Notes under the pieces: generated by a model
Seen by the model: the letters and a program-made list of their open reading frames with translations, nothing else
Told to the model about the DNA's origin: nothing
Database searches by the model: none
Assembly: GCA_963921935.1 (NCBI GenBank)
Contig: OY998179.1
Span: 20,519,114-20,583,113 of the forward strand
Direction of reading: 5' to 3'
Source of the DNA: Galeruca laticollis
Lineage: Eukaryota; Arthropoda; Insecta; Coleoptera; Chrysomelidae
Length of the DNA: 64,000 bases
Made by a program: the position numbers and the translations under genes
In this document: positions 1-10,257 of the stretch, piece after piece
How positions within the stretch are numbered: the first letter of the stretch is position 1
How the letters are laid out: the number at the start of each line of letters is the position of its first letter

Positions 1-322
1 TGAAATATAGAAAAATCATGTTTATTATTTATATTTGAAATTGTAAGGTCTAGAAAGTTTATAGACTTATTTTGTTCAAGTTCTACGGTAAATTTGATAT
101 TATCGTGAATCGAGTTTATGTAAGTAATGAAGCTCACTAATTGTCTATTTGTACCGATGAAGCTAGCTAAAATGTCGTCCACATATCGGTGCCAGTACAT
201 AAATTTTTTACTAAGGGGGTGTTCATGAATTATTTTTTCTATATTATCCATGAAAATTTCTGCTAGTAGGGGGCTGAGAGGGTTGCCCATAATCAAACCA
301 TCTTTCATCATAAAACAAATAG
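1..322 (-). pseudogene. Penelope-like element reverse transcriptase fragment
   Basis: Reading the minus strand from about 322 down to 1 gives one open frame without stops. It contains GLIMGNPLSPLLAEIFM (the RT motif shared by Penelope-like elements), then WHRYVDDILASF with the catalytic YVDD box, then a segment ending in NFLDLTI. This is the palm of a Penelope-like RT. The frame runs off the left edge and breaks at about 322, where the other half of the element continues on the opposite strand. The copy is therefore rearranged and cannot make an intact polyprotein. The RT assignment is firm; the exact junction is approximate. Confidence 0.82.
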
Positions 323-887
323 CAGTTAATAATAATAACGATCCAAATTTAATTGACAATATCATAAATAAAAAGATAAAAAAACAGACTATAGAACTTC
401 AGATAAAAATAATAAATTATTTAAAAGCTTAACATACTTTGGAACACCATCCTTAAAAATTAAATCATTTTTAGAAACTTTAGATACGAATATTTCCTTT
501 AAAACTGATCACAATTTATCCAAATTCATTAAAAATAATAAATCTAAATCTTCGAAATTAAACAAATCAGGAGTTTATAAATTAAAATGTGGTAATGACA
601 ATTGTGATAAAATTTATATCGGTAAAACTTTTAGAAATTTCAAAACTAGAATTTCGGAACACAAACGTAGCTATGACAACAAAAAATTAGATTCTAACTA
701 TTCAAATCATTTATTAGAAAACCAACACATTTTCGACCCAAATTTTGAAATTCTCCATGTAGTCGGTAAATCCTTTAGTTTAAATTTATTAGAGGCCCTA
801 GAGATCAACAAAAATAAATATTCAGGTAATCTCCTTAACGACCAAATACATATCAATCAGTCTCCTTTATTGAACCTCTTTACCTAG
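323..887 (+). pseudogene. Penelope-like element C-terminal part with GIY-YIG endonuclease
   Basis: The plus strand encodes the end of a Penelope-like polyprotein. After a lysine-rich linker (with a frameshift near 430) comes SGVYKLKCGN, a short Cys pair, then IYIGKTFRNFKTRISEH, which is the GIY-YIG nuclease core (GVY...YIG, Arg and His following), and a stop TAG at 885..887. In this retroelement class RT and GIY-YIG normally lie in one ORF on one strand. Here they are head to head with the RT fragment at 1..322, which points to an inverted, 5'-truncated insertion or a later inversion. The frameshift makes it a pseudogene. Confidence 0.82.
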
Positions 888-1080
888 AAGATAGCTTAGG
901 AATATTTGTAGTGAATGAATTGCCAGGTAATTTCTTTCAATACCATTGTTAACCTTAGTAAATAGATTTCGCACTGTATATATTAAGACATTTTTATATT
1001 TTACCTTCATTCATTTTGACAAAGCTACTGTGTTAGTGAAACGCGTCAACAAGTTTAAATTGAACATTAGTTCAAATAAA
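888..1080 (+). repeat. Penelope-like element 3' tail, possible decayed hammerhead motif
   Basis: This is noncoding sequence directly after the GIY-YIG stop. At 1038..1047 it contains GAAACGCGTC, the type of GAAA-C-(short stem)-GTC block found in the minimal hammerhead ribozymes of Penelope-like elements. The matching CTGATGA core is not intact: CTGTGTTAGT stands in its place at 1028..1037. The tail ends where the copia remnant begins, at about 1085. It is assigned to the element by position and by this motif only. Confidence 0.4.
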
Positions 1081-1119
1081 TGAAGATTTAAACAAACTAT
1101 ATTTTTTTATTTCATCGTT

Positions 1120-2060
1120 CATTAATATTTCTTCTATACTATATACCTACATTTACACTATTCTTCAAATACCTCAGGATTCGCTTTAAATGTACCCAGA
1201 CTTCATCAGATGCTTAATTTTGGTATCGACTAAAGAAATTTACGGAAAAACAAATATCTGGCCTACTGCTAAGATAGATAAGGCATCCCACAAGTTCTCT
1301 AACTGGATTTTTGGTCATCATTTTTGGATCAGTATATATATTAATCTTTAATTCAGAATCTATTGGGAGTGTTGAGCTCTTACATTTGTCCATATTAAAA
1401 CGCTTAAGAATCGCTTCAGTGTATTTAGATTGATCTCTTCTTAATAATCCCTTATCCCTATCATACATTATTTCTAAACCAAGAAAATATTTGAGTGAAC
1501 CTTTATCTTTCATTAAAAATTTATTCATTAGCTTTGTCTTAATATTGTTCAGATCATCTAAGTTTGGTCCAGCCAATATAATGTCATCTACATATATAAT
1601 TAGAAATACCTTCCTGCCCTCAATATTTAGGAAATATAAACAGGAATCATTTTCTGACCTGCAGAAACCGATTTTTATCAAAAATGAATTAATTTCATTG
1701 TTCCAGCTCTTTGATGATTGTGGACGTCCATAGAGTGCTTTATTCAATGTTAGTACTGTGTTAAACTCAGATTTTATACCTTGTGGAAAATGTATAAATA
1801 CATCATCATTTAATGTTCCATTTAAAAATGCAGATTTTACATCTAGCTGCTGAAAGTAAAAACTTAGTTGATTACCAACTATTAATGGAGCTCTGATTGT
1901 AACAAGTTTTGCCACAGGTGAATAAATGTCATTTAAAGTATTATTTCCTTGTGAAAATCCCCTTACTACTAATCTGGCTTTAAATGTATCTTCTTCTTTT
2001 TCCTCCAGCCCTTTATAGCTAAAAACCCACCTTGTATATATTATTTTTTGATTATTTGGT
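1120..2060 (-). pseudogene. copia reverse transcriptase (RVT_2) fragment
   Basis: The longest clean stretch is 1214..1915. It includes QLDVKSAFLNGTL (palm motif with the first catalytic Asp), KALYGRPQSSKSW, the catalytic YVDDIIL box and FLGLEI, all diagnostic of copia-type RT. Upstream, in another frame, ARLVVRGFSQ completes the N-terminal part. Downstream the frame continues past a stop into WVHLKRILRYLK, the RT/RNase H connection, and is then lost at about 1120. It belongs to the copia polyprotein and is broken by stops and frameshifts. Confidence 0.88.
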
Positions 2061-2125
2061 TTCTCAACTATTTTCCAAGTTTTGTTTTTGTTTATAGAAT
2101 CTAATTCTCGATCTATTGCACCGAT

Positions 2126-2554
2126 CTATTTTCCCTTTTCTTTCCCATCGTGTACATCATTATAATCGTTTGGAATATCATTAGCATAACTACAAGAATC
2201 AAAAGCCATATATAGTTCAAAATCATTAAATTTATTTGGGATTTTGATATCCCTTTTATTTCTTTCTCTATCTAATTTCACTTTATCATTTTCACTATCG
2301 GTACCTGACCTTTTAATTTCTAAGCCATTTTCATCTTTTCTCTCTATTTCATTTTTGCTTTCACTTATTCTACTCTCATCCTCTCTCTCATTCACGATGT
2401 CATCTATTTCTATCATTATTTTCTTAAAATAAAAACTATTTTCATCAAATTCAACATCTCTATTAATAATCAATTTTTGGTTTTCCACATCCCATAGTCT
2501 ATAACCAGCTGGTGCATACCCCAACATTACACATTTTCTTACATTTGATTCCAT
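2126..2554 (-). pseudogene. copia integrase C-terminal region
   Basis: The start reads KCVMLGYAPAGYRLWDVENQ, then INRDVEFDE, the signature of the copia integrase C-terminus. A charged low-complexity linker rich in Asp, Glu, Lys and Asn follows, as is usual between integrase and RT. It lies between the integrase core and the RT fragments of the same element, on the same strand. Confidence 0.82.
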
Positions 2555-2783
2555 TTTTGATCTTAATTATTTTTGAATATAGCTGTATGCTGTACATCCA
2601 AAAATTCTGAAGTTGCTTACATTCGGCTTAGCATTATTCCAGATCTTAGCTGGTGTGATATTACCTAAATTAGTTGAAAGACCCCTATTCATGACGTAAT
2701 TTGTTATACGTATTGCTTATCTCCAAAACATTTTATCTGCTCCTAAATCCAACAATAATGCTCTGGATCTCTCTACCAGACTT

Positions 2784-3000
2784 CTATTTTTTCGTTCCGC
2801 TTTTCCATTCTGTTGCGGGGTATGGGACCGTATAATCTATTAAAATACCTTTTAGTTTATAAAACTTTATTAAATCAGTTGACGAGTATTCCCCACCATT
2901 ATCGCACCTTAATTTATGTATTTTACTACCAGATTTTGATTCGACCATTTTTGTATATTCTATAAGTTTATCTAATGCTTCACTTTTGTTTTTTAACAAA
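2784..3000 (-). pseudogene. copia integrase core, second part
   Basis: The frame reads KLRCDNGGEYSS, the second catalytic Asp region of the retroviral-type integrase core, followed by YKLKGI. It starts exactly where the copia element is interrupted. Its first residues (KNKSEALDKLIEYT) are repeated at the other side of the interruption near 7356..7403, so the two parts were once contiguous. Confidence 0.82.
2953..3000 (+). repeat. 48-bp direct repeat, left copy, at the copia interruption
   Basis: These 48 bases are identical to 7356..7403. The two copies sit exactly at the edges of the composite segment that splits the copia integrase. This is far longer than the 4 to 6 bp target duplication of LTR elements. 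Confidence 0.85.
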
Positions 3001-4448
3001 GTGTTTAAAAAAGTTTATGTATAATGTCAATACTTGCAGATATTGTACTAGGGTCTAGTGGAAAGGCATCTCAGGTATGGCCTATTTTCTTGGGGATGTG
3101 CTTCCAGACCATTTATAGGTCCCTTTTAGAGATTATACAAAGAAGCTTTATTTAGATTATTATGTCTAGTTCCAGCATGTGCCCTAGTGACGCACTGTAT
3201 AATATAAAGAAAATCTTTGAATTAAAGAAATTATGTTTTCTGTGTGCATCTGTAAAATATCATACTATGAAAAATAAAATTAAGTTACCTACACATACAT
3301 ATGAATCCAAAAATAATAATATGAAGCTCCTACGATGACAAAATCTTTATGTCAAATTTTTCCTATTAACACAACCAAAAGTTTTGTGAAATTAACGTCT
3401 GAAATATCTCTTCATTCTCTGCAATGTCTATTCACTTCATAGATTTTATGTATAATTAGGTATAGTGTTTTCTTATTTACCAAAACATATGTTGAGGTAA
3501 ATTCGTTCATCTCTGGCATACATTTTTTAGTATTTATAATTAACAAATTGGCTTTCATAAGTTGTTCGGGATACTAATGTTCAATTTGGGTTTAATACTA
3601 CTGATTAACTGATTGTAGAATTCATTTTTATAGGAGAAATTGATAACATATTTGAAAAACTTATTTAAATTTGACGTTATAAAATGGCAAATGACATTTG
3701 TGTTGTGACGTCAACTGACGCAGTTGTGAGGACGATACAATTCGATGATTTTAGGAACGGTGCTCGAGAATATCAATTTTAGGAACTATTCGTAAATAGA
3801 GCAATCACAAGCTTGCGTATGCATGACGTTGGGAACGACATCAAGAATAACGCCCTGATTCCAGATTCAGGGCGTCAGTGCGGATGAAACTCAATCATCG
3901 ACCACCACACCTGCAAAAAATGAATCACCGGTAGCGACATTGATTTTTTAGCGAAATATCGAAACCACACATGAGAAACCTTAAACTTTAGAAATATTTT
4001 TACAAAAGTTACAACTTTTATTTTTTAGAACTGAATATCTTTTTAATAAATACATGGAAAATTATCATTGATGCTGCAAATGGAAGATCATATATGAATT
4101 ATATGGCAAATGTATGCATACTTTGCCCGTAGATAATATACTTTTTATCTAATTAAAAAAAATAGAATTGCGGGGAGAGGATAAAGACGAAATTTTCGGT
4201 ATAAGAGTGTCTGTCGTCTAGCGCAAAAATATATAAAAGAGGGCGGAGTCGAGACGTGACATTGTGCGAGTGACGAGCAGTCACTCTTGATAATTTCAAA
4301 AGCAGCGACTGAAATACATAAATTAGTATCACTTTTTTCATTTGCTTAACTTTTTAACACATTTTCAACTCAACTTCTAATTCATTTTTCCTGCAACTAA
4401 AGAGACTTTGAAAATATGGTAAAGCAGTGGAAGTGTCCGCAAGTGAGC
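3001..4448. other. Gene-free sequence inside the interrupted copia element
   Basis: I see no credible gene here. At about 4229 there is a TATA-like ATATATAAAAG followed by a GC-richer stretch and AGTCACTC, which resembles a retroelement LTR promoter on the + strand. No partner LTR or coding region goes with it, so it is left as a weak possibility. Confidence 0.3.
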
Positions 4449-5185
4449 TCAGAATGTGACTGAAAGTTTGGAGCAGGAAGAAGTCAAAACAAACATATCT
4501 ATTTTATTTGTTAATCTGAGGTTGACACCTCTTTCTCCGCTGGCAATAGCTCCAACTTGATGTTTGCCCTTTTTGGCTAAACTTTTTTGATTACTTTCTT
4601 GGACAGTCGAGAATCCTGACTCGTCTACATTATATATTTTTATGGCATCCAATTTATTTTCATTGATGATTTTTCCAAGTTTATTAAAGAAATCTGTAAC
4701 ATTTTTTTTTGTTAAACCGTCTGCAACGTGCCAATGATGTTGATTCAGGTTGCCTTAATGCAAGGTTTGGGTGGCGTTTCATGAAATTGTAGTACCACTT
4801 CTTCCCAGCCATATCCATTCTTTTACTAAAATGATTTTTAAAAAAAAATTTTTGCGAATTGTAATGCTGCTCTTCTGGTGTTCTTAATGGTAAGGAAGAA
4901 AGAATAGTTCCTCTAAAGCAAGAATATATTTTCCAGTCCTGCTTCCACCTAAACACAGAAAACTGTAGACCTACCTAATATTTTTTTGCCGTTTAATGCC
5001 CTTTTATTCGTTGCTGCTAGATGTCTCTTGAAAGTAGGCTTAGGAACTTTGTACGTGATACATATTTCATTTAGACCATATTTTCCTGTTCTATATTTCA
5101 CAATGGCTTCATTCATATTTTCCTCCGACCACAGACAATATTTTCTCCTTCATTTTCTACGAGGTGGGTGGCATTCTAATAAAAG
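4449..5185 (-). pseudogene. Tigger/pogo-type transposase fragment
   Basis: Minus-strand fragments give, in order, a psq-type helix-turn-helix (CLWSEENMNEAIVKYRTGKY, then YKVPKPTFKRHL) at about 5170..4985; a middle section FSKRMDMAGKKWYYNFMKRH followed by LALRQPESTSLARCR at 4956..4684; and the start of the DDE_1 catalytic domain IYNVDESGFSTVQ at about 4640, with the first catalytic Asp. The frame is lost near 4449, before the other catalytic residues. Frameshifts separate the parts. This is a decayed cut-and-paste transposon within the segment that splits copia. Confidence 0.8.
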
Positions 5186-5410
5186 ATGCAGGGGTAGTTT
5201 GAATTGTACCGGTACAAATTAAGAAGCACTTTAGTTATCCACATTAGGCAACTAGACAAAAATGAAAACTTTTATTCACAATTCGTTAAGTTTTTGAGGT
5301 TATATTTTAAATGGGTACGAAAAGGTGCTAAATAAAATTACTTTTAGACTTATTTTAATCAAATCGTCCTAAATATTGTAATGTTTTTATTATTTATCAA
5401 AACATTTTTA

Positions 5411-5605
5411 TAACGGGTGGGTAAACTTTAAACACACGGTATGGCTACTCACTAATTTATTTGAACACTAACACTTAATTTATATATACACACAACCTTA
5501 ATCATTAATTTATATCAACACTTTATTGTTCGCTATTTCGGTGTATTTTTGTTTATTTGTCGAGATCACTTTTTGAACTAAACTGAACTCCTCAACTGGT
5601 CGGTC

Positions 5606-5667
<62 letters not shown>

Positions 5668-5986
5668 GAAAGATAGTCTTTGCTGACTAGTTAGGAATAA
5701 AACTAGTGAATATTGGGGATTGCAGCAAAAGCTAAGAGTATATATATATATATATATATATATGTTAGTGCCTGTTTTACAAGATAATTCTAGATTGTGA
5801 CTTACACAAAAAATTGGCTCTCGCAGTTTCTAGATAAGACTGGTCACAAAAACAATGTCTAGATAAGATAGTCATAATCGTAAACAGTTCTAAGAAACCA
5901 CTACGCATCCGCAATAATTTTAACTTCCATACATGGCTTAGGCAGAGTCGGATTCAGGGTCTACACCAGTGAGCTGTTTCGTAACA
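5411..5986 (-). repeat. Probable 3' LTR of the macrodomain gypsy element
   Basis: On the minus strand a purine-rich tract (complement of 5987..5998) is followed at once by TGTTACGAAACAGC, as expected for a polypurine tract and LTR start. The stretch then runs, with two TA microsatellites, through a CAGTT-rich promoter-like part to about 5411. The right boundary is approximate because no 5' LTR is left for comparison. Confidence 0.5.
5608..5664. repeat. (TA)n microsatellite
   Basis: An uninterrupted TA dinucleotide array inside the probable LTR. A shorter array lies at about 5739..5762. Confidence 0.95.
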
Positions 5987-6080
5987 TTGCCCCCTCCTTA
6001 AATGGAAGTTCCTCCTGGAAATTTTGTGTAGCCGAGACTGTTTGAATCGGCAACTGGTCCTATTTCTACACTTTCCGATC

Positions 6081-6500
6081 TTATGGAAATAGCAGGGCAC
6101 CGTCTTCATCGGATACTGATAACGGGGGTTGTAGCTGCAAATTAATATATGGACACCGGTATCTCGAAAGATAATCTCTATAATCCAACTGGTTACTCGC
6201 TATCTTAGGCATTGCCAGTTTCTTCACGCTGGATTCTAACACATGGTCTCGTAGGTTTCGAAGTGCTTCCCACACATCGCGGTAGGTAGATCGATCTTGA
6301 ATTTCATTTTTAGTTACCACGTAGAAGACGTACCGCGAATTATGTTTCAGTTTCAGTGTCTCGCCAGGGGCTGGAATCTGGTCATCATGTTTTTCTGATT
6401 GCTCGAACTTCTTTCGAAAGACGGATGCAAACCCTCGTGCGTTCTTGAGATGGGCGGGGATGTTGTATGCCAGTGAATAATCTTCCGGGAGAGTGAACAA
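6081..6500 (-). pseudogene. Macrodomain (TARG1/OARD1-like) at the end of gypsy pol
   Basis: The 139-residue frame reads DYSLAYNIPAHLKNARGFAS, VFRKKF, then APGETLKL, YVFYVVTKN, STYRDVWEALRNLRDH, and KKLAMPKIAS. This order (SLAH-type start, G-F/A-S-V-F-KKKF, loop, Y-x-TK, L..L..H, L-MP-I) matches the OARD1/TARG1 branch of macrodomains, which remove ADP-ribose from acidic residues. The TK of the family's catalytic Lys strand is present. The loop that normally carries the catalytic Asp (G-L-D-R-L type) is altered or shortened, so activity of this copy is doubtful. It lies in frame downstream of the integrase C-terminal domain. It could be a pol-fused domain of the element or a captured host domain. 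Confidence 0.72.
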
Positions 6501-7355
6501 TTCTTGTCGTTGTTCTTAAGTGACTTCATATCTAGCTTTACCGGTACCTCCATACGCGCCCATAAATTCATCGATGGTAGGGTCAGACACATCTCGAATA
6601 TGGTTTACTCCTTTCTCTAGGTCATGGTCTCCTTCGAATGGCGCTAGTCGGTTTTGGTGAACTACTTTTGGTTTTCCGTTGGGGATCTTGCTTATGCGAT
6701 ATATAACATCATTGATCCTTTTCTTGATTAAGTATGGACCTTCCCAGGATTTTTGTAATTTTGGAGAAAATCCTCTTCTCCTCGACGGGTTGTCTTACCA
6801 TACTTTGTCCCCTTCTTTAAAACCTCCTTCTATGGACTACGTGACGTACCGACTTTCCATTCTGTCGCTGGCAACTTGAGGATTTGTTCGAACTAATTCA
6901 TGAATATCGTCCAGCCTTTTTCTCAATTGTATCACGTAGTTTCTGCTGCTAGATCTTCTCCAGGCCGACAGCCAAATTCCAGGTCACAAGGAAGCCTCAT
7001 TTCACGTCCAATTAGGATTTTCGCAGGTGTTTCACCCGTGGACTCATTGACGGCAGATCGATAAGCCAACGCGAATAGGGAAAGATACAGTTCCCAATCT
7101 CTCTGATAGCTGGAAATTACTTTGGACAGGTATTTTCCAATAGTCCTGTTCGTTCTCTCGACCATTTCATCTAACTGTGGATGTAATGCTGTTCTCCTGG
7201 TCTTCTTCATTCCCAGTTTGTCGCAAATCTCCTGGAATAGATGGCTTTCAAAATTTCTTCCCTGGTCACTGTGGACTTCCAATATCACTCCATATTGGCT
7301 GATAAATTCGTTTACCAATACATCCGCGACAGTTGTGACCTCTTGGTTCGGGATA
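6081..7355 (-). pseudogene. Ty3/gypsy pol 3' half: integrase, C-terminal domain and macrodomain
   Basis: Read on the minus strand this is one gypsy pol frame with two in-frame stops. From 7355: integrase core HSDQGRNFESHLFQEICDKL, then HPQLDEMVERTNRTIGKYL with the catalytic Glu region. It continues through a stop into the integrase C-terminal domain GDKVWYDNPSRRRGFSPKLQ, WEGPYLI, and VVHQNRLAPFEGD. After a linker of about 30 residues and a second stop it runs into a macrodomain (separate entry), ending at 6081. RT, protease and gag are missing because the element is cut at 7355. A polypurine tract and LTR follow at 5998..5411. Confidence 0.85.
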
Positions 7356-7403
7356 GTATATTCTATAAGTTTATCTAATGCTTCACTTTTGTTTTTTAAC
7401 AAA
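7356..7403 (+). repeat. 48-bp direct repeat, right copy, at the copia interruption
   Basis: Identical to 2953..3000. It encodes KNKSEALDKLIEYT on the minus strand in both copies. Confidence 0.85.
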
Positions 7404-7727
7404 TATACTATTGTAAAGTTTGAAAAATCATCAATAAATGTTATAAAATATTTGTTGTTATCGTACGTTACGGGTGTTATAGGCCCACATATGTCCGTAT
7501 GGACTATTTCTAGTAATCTACTACTTTTTGTTCTGCTTCCCAAACGGAAATCTAGCCATTTTACCACTTATGCATGGTTCACAAAAATCTACCTTATGAA
7601 ATTTTATGCTCTCATCAATTCCTACTACCATTTTTTGTTCAATTAATTCTTTTAAACCTGAATAACCTATATATGCATACCGTCTATGCCATTTTTCCAG
7701 ATCATTATCCTTACTTTCAACATTCAT
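7404..7727 (-). pseudogene. copia GAG-pre-integrase and integrase N-terminal part
   Basis: The frame at 7727..7521 reads WHRRYAYIGYSGLKELI and then FCEPCISGKMARFPF, the His/Cys zinc-binding GAG-pre-integrase domain of copia. A neighbouring frame continues with LLEIVHTDICGPI and YFITFIDDFSNF, the start of the integrase core with its first catalytic Asp, up to the break at 7356. A frameshift between them shows this is a pseudogene. Confidence 0.87.
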
Positions 7728-8033
7728 ATACTCAGGAACGATTAGCTCAAATGATATTTCATATAAATTTTTCCTATACCCTGTACCTAATAATTTATTA
7801 TTTATATCCCTTAGTTTTACTTCCCCATTTTCAAATATAACTTTGACTTTTCACATTTCCAGCCTTTTTACATATAGCAAGTTTTTTCTTAAATCTAGTA
7901 TGTAGAAAACATTTTTTATTGTGTTTTATTTTTCACTTCCCTACGTTACTTAAAACTTCAATATTTCCTACTCCCACAGCAGACAAATAATTATAATTTT
8001 TTGCTACTGCTATTTTTATTGGATCTTTTAACA

Positions 8034-8555
8034 TCAACATATCTTTAAAAAATGTTTCCCACTCACCATATGATCAGTGCACCCTGAATCTATAAAGAAA
8101 TGAATGTTATTTGTTTCATTGCTTACTTTCAGACATTCATTGGTTTCACTCACAAAACACACACTGTTATCACTTAAGCTGGTATCAATTACCTGTGCTA
8201 CATCCTGCTGAGCATATTTGCTTCTATTATTAAAATTTTGGTACCTGCCGTTACCTCCGCTTCTGTTGTACCTTCCTCTGTTGTTGTGAAAACCTCGATA
8301 ACCACCGCGTTCAACCCTTCGGTTTCTTTCTGGGCATTCTCTCTTAAAATGGCCAACTTTACCGCATTTGTAGCATGCAGTTGAACCTGTTACAAAAGCA
8401 CAAGAGTCCACTTGCACTGCACCTGTTGCTCCGGATAGTCTTCTCTTTTCATATTCACCCATTATTTTCATTTTAACTTGATTAAATGTTATATTCGGTA
8501 TATTTTCAATTACAGTAACTACTGTCTCATACGATTTTGGTGAGCTTAACAACAT
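8034..8555 (-). pseudogene. copia gag C-terminus with zinc knuckle, and protease start
   Basis: The 173-residue frame begins inside the gag UBN2-type domain (LLSSPKSYETVV). It has a CCHC zinc knuckle CYKCGKVGHFKREC, a Gly/Arg/Asn-rich basic tail, and then the protease motif FFIDSGCTDHMVS with the DSG active-site triad. Gag is truncated at about 8556, which marks the right end of the copia remnant. Confidence 0.88.
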
Positions 8556-8556
8556 C

Positions 8557-9995
8557 CCCTACCTAGTAGATATCTTGAGACTCCCGCATTATCCATGACG
8601 GGCATCATTATTATAGTCATGGGATATAATATGTGTGCCATCTGTCAAGGCCGTTCAAGTTGTGATTGGTTAATTATCCAAATTTCTAGTGGAGTAGGCC
8701 TCATGGGCACTATAGAAAAAACCTCTGGGGTGGCGTGGGAATGATTTGAAATAATGTTGATTTCACTTCACTGAATTCCTTACTTTTACGTTTTGAATAA
8801 ATATCTAACATAAGTATCTTCTCAGTCACATTAGGAGACTTCAAATGGATTGGTTAGTCTACTCATCTAAGATCCACACCTAAAACCCAGTGAAGTCAAG
8901 TGATAATTTCTTAGCGCAAAATATTGAAAATATATGGACTTTTTCACAAATTGTTCACCTTGTATATGAAAATCGTCATAGGTTGTCGTTGATGTACGAT
9001 ATGAACGAAAGTATTTCGAGTTCTCCCATGAAAAAATATCGTCGGACTCCCTTATGAGATATAGGGTGATGAAAAAATCAAGGTTTTTATTTAATAAATT
9101 ATACGTAATTCTGTATACGATGACACACATCATTTAACATCCTTCACGAGAATTTTGTCATTTTCGGTGGGTTTAATACAACAAGGTGTCCGAAAAACCA
9201 GAATTCGTTATTTTTCTATATTCATGAATCACCTGGTATGAATTACATCAACTGTGATGAAAAATGAAATGAATTTATAATTCAACAATTTTTCGCATTT
9301 TCTCTTTATAAAACAACAAAATTATTAAAGTCTCACAATAGCATTATTCTCAAGTGAAATCGCTATATAATACGAAAAGATTTGGAAATGAATTTCTTAT
9401 AAATTTGTCGTACAAGGATGTGATGATAATACCACCAAAGATAAATCGGAACTAAATCATGACTTGGGAGATACATAGTGATGAAAAGTGAATATTCCTC
9501 ATATTCAACACCCTGTATCTCGAAAACTAGTCATAGGATCGTGTTGCGCCCATTGAAACATTTCACCAGAATGATCAATTCTATAACATATCAAAAATTC
9601 GAGAAATTTGACAGAGAGCCATTTTCCCATATAAGCTGTGCCGGGTCCTTTCAATAAAAGTGCAGTTGTTCCTTTCACTTGACATTATTTGCTACTTACT
9701 GGCAATTGCTGCGGCGCGTGCCAACATCCCCACTTTTAATGCACAATTTGATTCGCGAATAAAGATCCTATCGGAGACTGAGTTCTGTTCTCATAATCTT
9801 TTGCCAGAAATTTAAACAAATCATGCGCAAAATTGATGTAGCTGTTTAGGCCGGCATTACCTTACGATTTTGCATGAGTCGGTAATCACCCATTTCACCT
9901 TATTATTTACTTTATTTTCCTTATTTATTTTATTTTCCTTATTTATTTTATTTTCCTTATTTATTTTATTTTAATAACTATATTTTCTTTTGCAG
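8557..9995. other. Gene-free intronic sequence before the laminin exons
   Basis: No coding evidence was found. It must be intronic if the laminin LN-domain exons lie left of the window. It contains fragments with the wording of dispersed insect repeats (for example a CACCCTGTATCTCG block near 9530) but no clear ends. Immediately before the acceptor lies an 18-bp tandem repeat. Confidence 0.5.
9919..9972 (+). repeat. 18-bp tandem repeat, three copies, forming the pyrimidine tract
   Basis: The unit CCTTATTTATTTTATTTT occurs three times back to back. It ends about 20 bp before the laminin acceptor TTTTGCAG and so makes up its pyrimidine-rich tract. Confidence 0.9.
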
Positions 9996-10257
9996 AATGT
10001 AACTGTAACGGTTACTCCAACAGATGTTTCTTCGACCAAAAGCTATATGAACAAACTGGTCACGGAGGACACTGCCTTGATTGCATTGCCAATAGAGATG
10101 GCGCTAATTGTGAGAGATGTAAAGAAAATTTTTATATGAGAGAAGACGGATACTGCATTCCTTGTCAATGCCACTCTGTTGGTTCAAGAAATCTTCAGTG
10201 TAATGGAGAAGGAAAATGCCAGTGTAAACCCGGCGTTACCGGGGAAAAATGTGATAG
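9996..10257 (+). CDS. Laminin gamma exon: first two LE (EGF-like) repeats in the window
   Basis: The acceptor TTTTGCAG precedes the exon and the first two bases complete a split Glu codon. It encodes CNCNGYSNRC...CLDC...CERC and then CQCHSVGSRNLQC...CQCKPGVTGEKC, the eight-Cys LE pattern that normally follows the LN domain. The donor splits an Arg codon (AG then A). Confidence 0.93.

Larger units (their letters stand above)
1085..8556 (-). mobile_element. Ty1/copia retrotransposon remnant, split by a 4.35-kb composite segment
   Basis: Read on the minus strand, the fragments come in standard copia order: gag zinc knuckle and protease (8555..8034), GAG-pre-integrase (7727..7521), integrase core start (7567..7356), integrase core rest (3000..2784), integrase C-terminus (2554..2126) and reverse transcriptase (2060..1120). 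The element is cut inside integrase by 3001..7355, and the two copia halves share a 48-bp direct repeat at the cut (2953..3000 and 7356..7403). No LTRs were found: the left end is lost after RT and the right end inside gag. Many frameshifts make it inactive. Confidence 0.85.
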
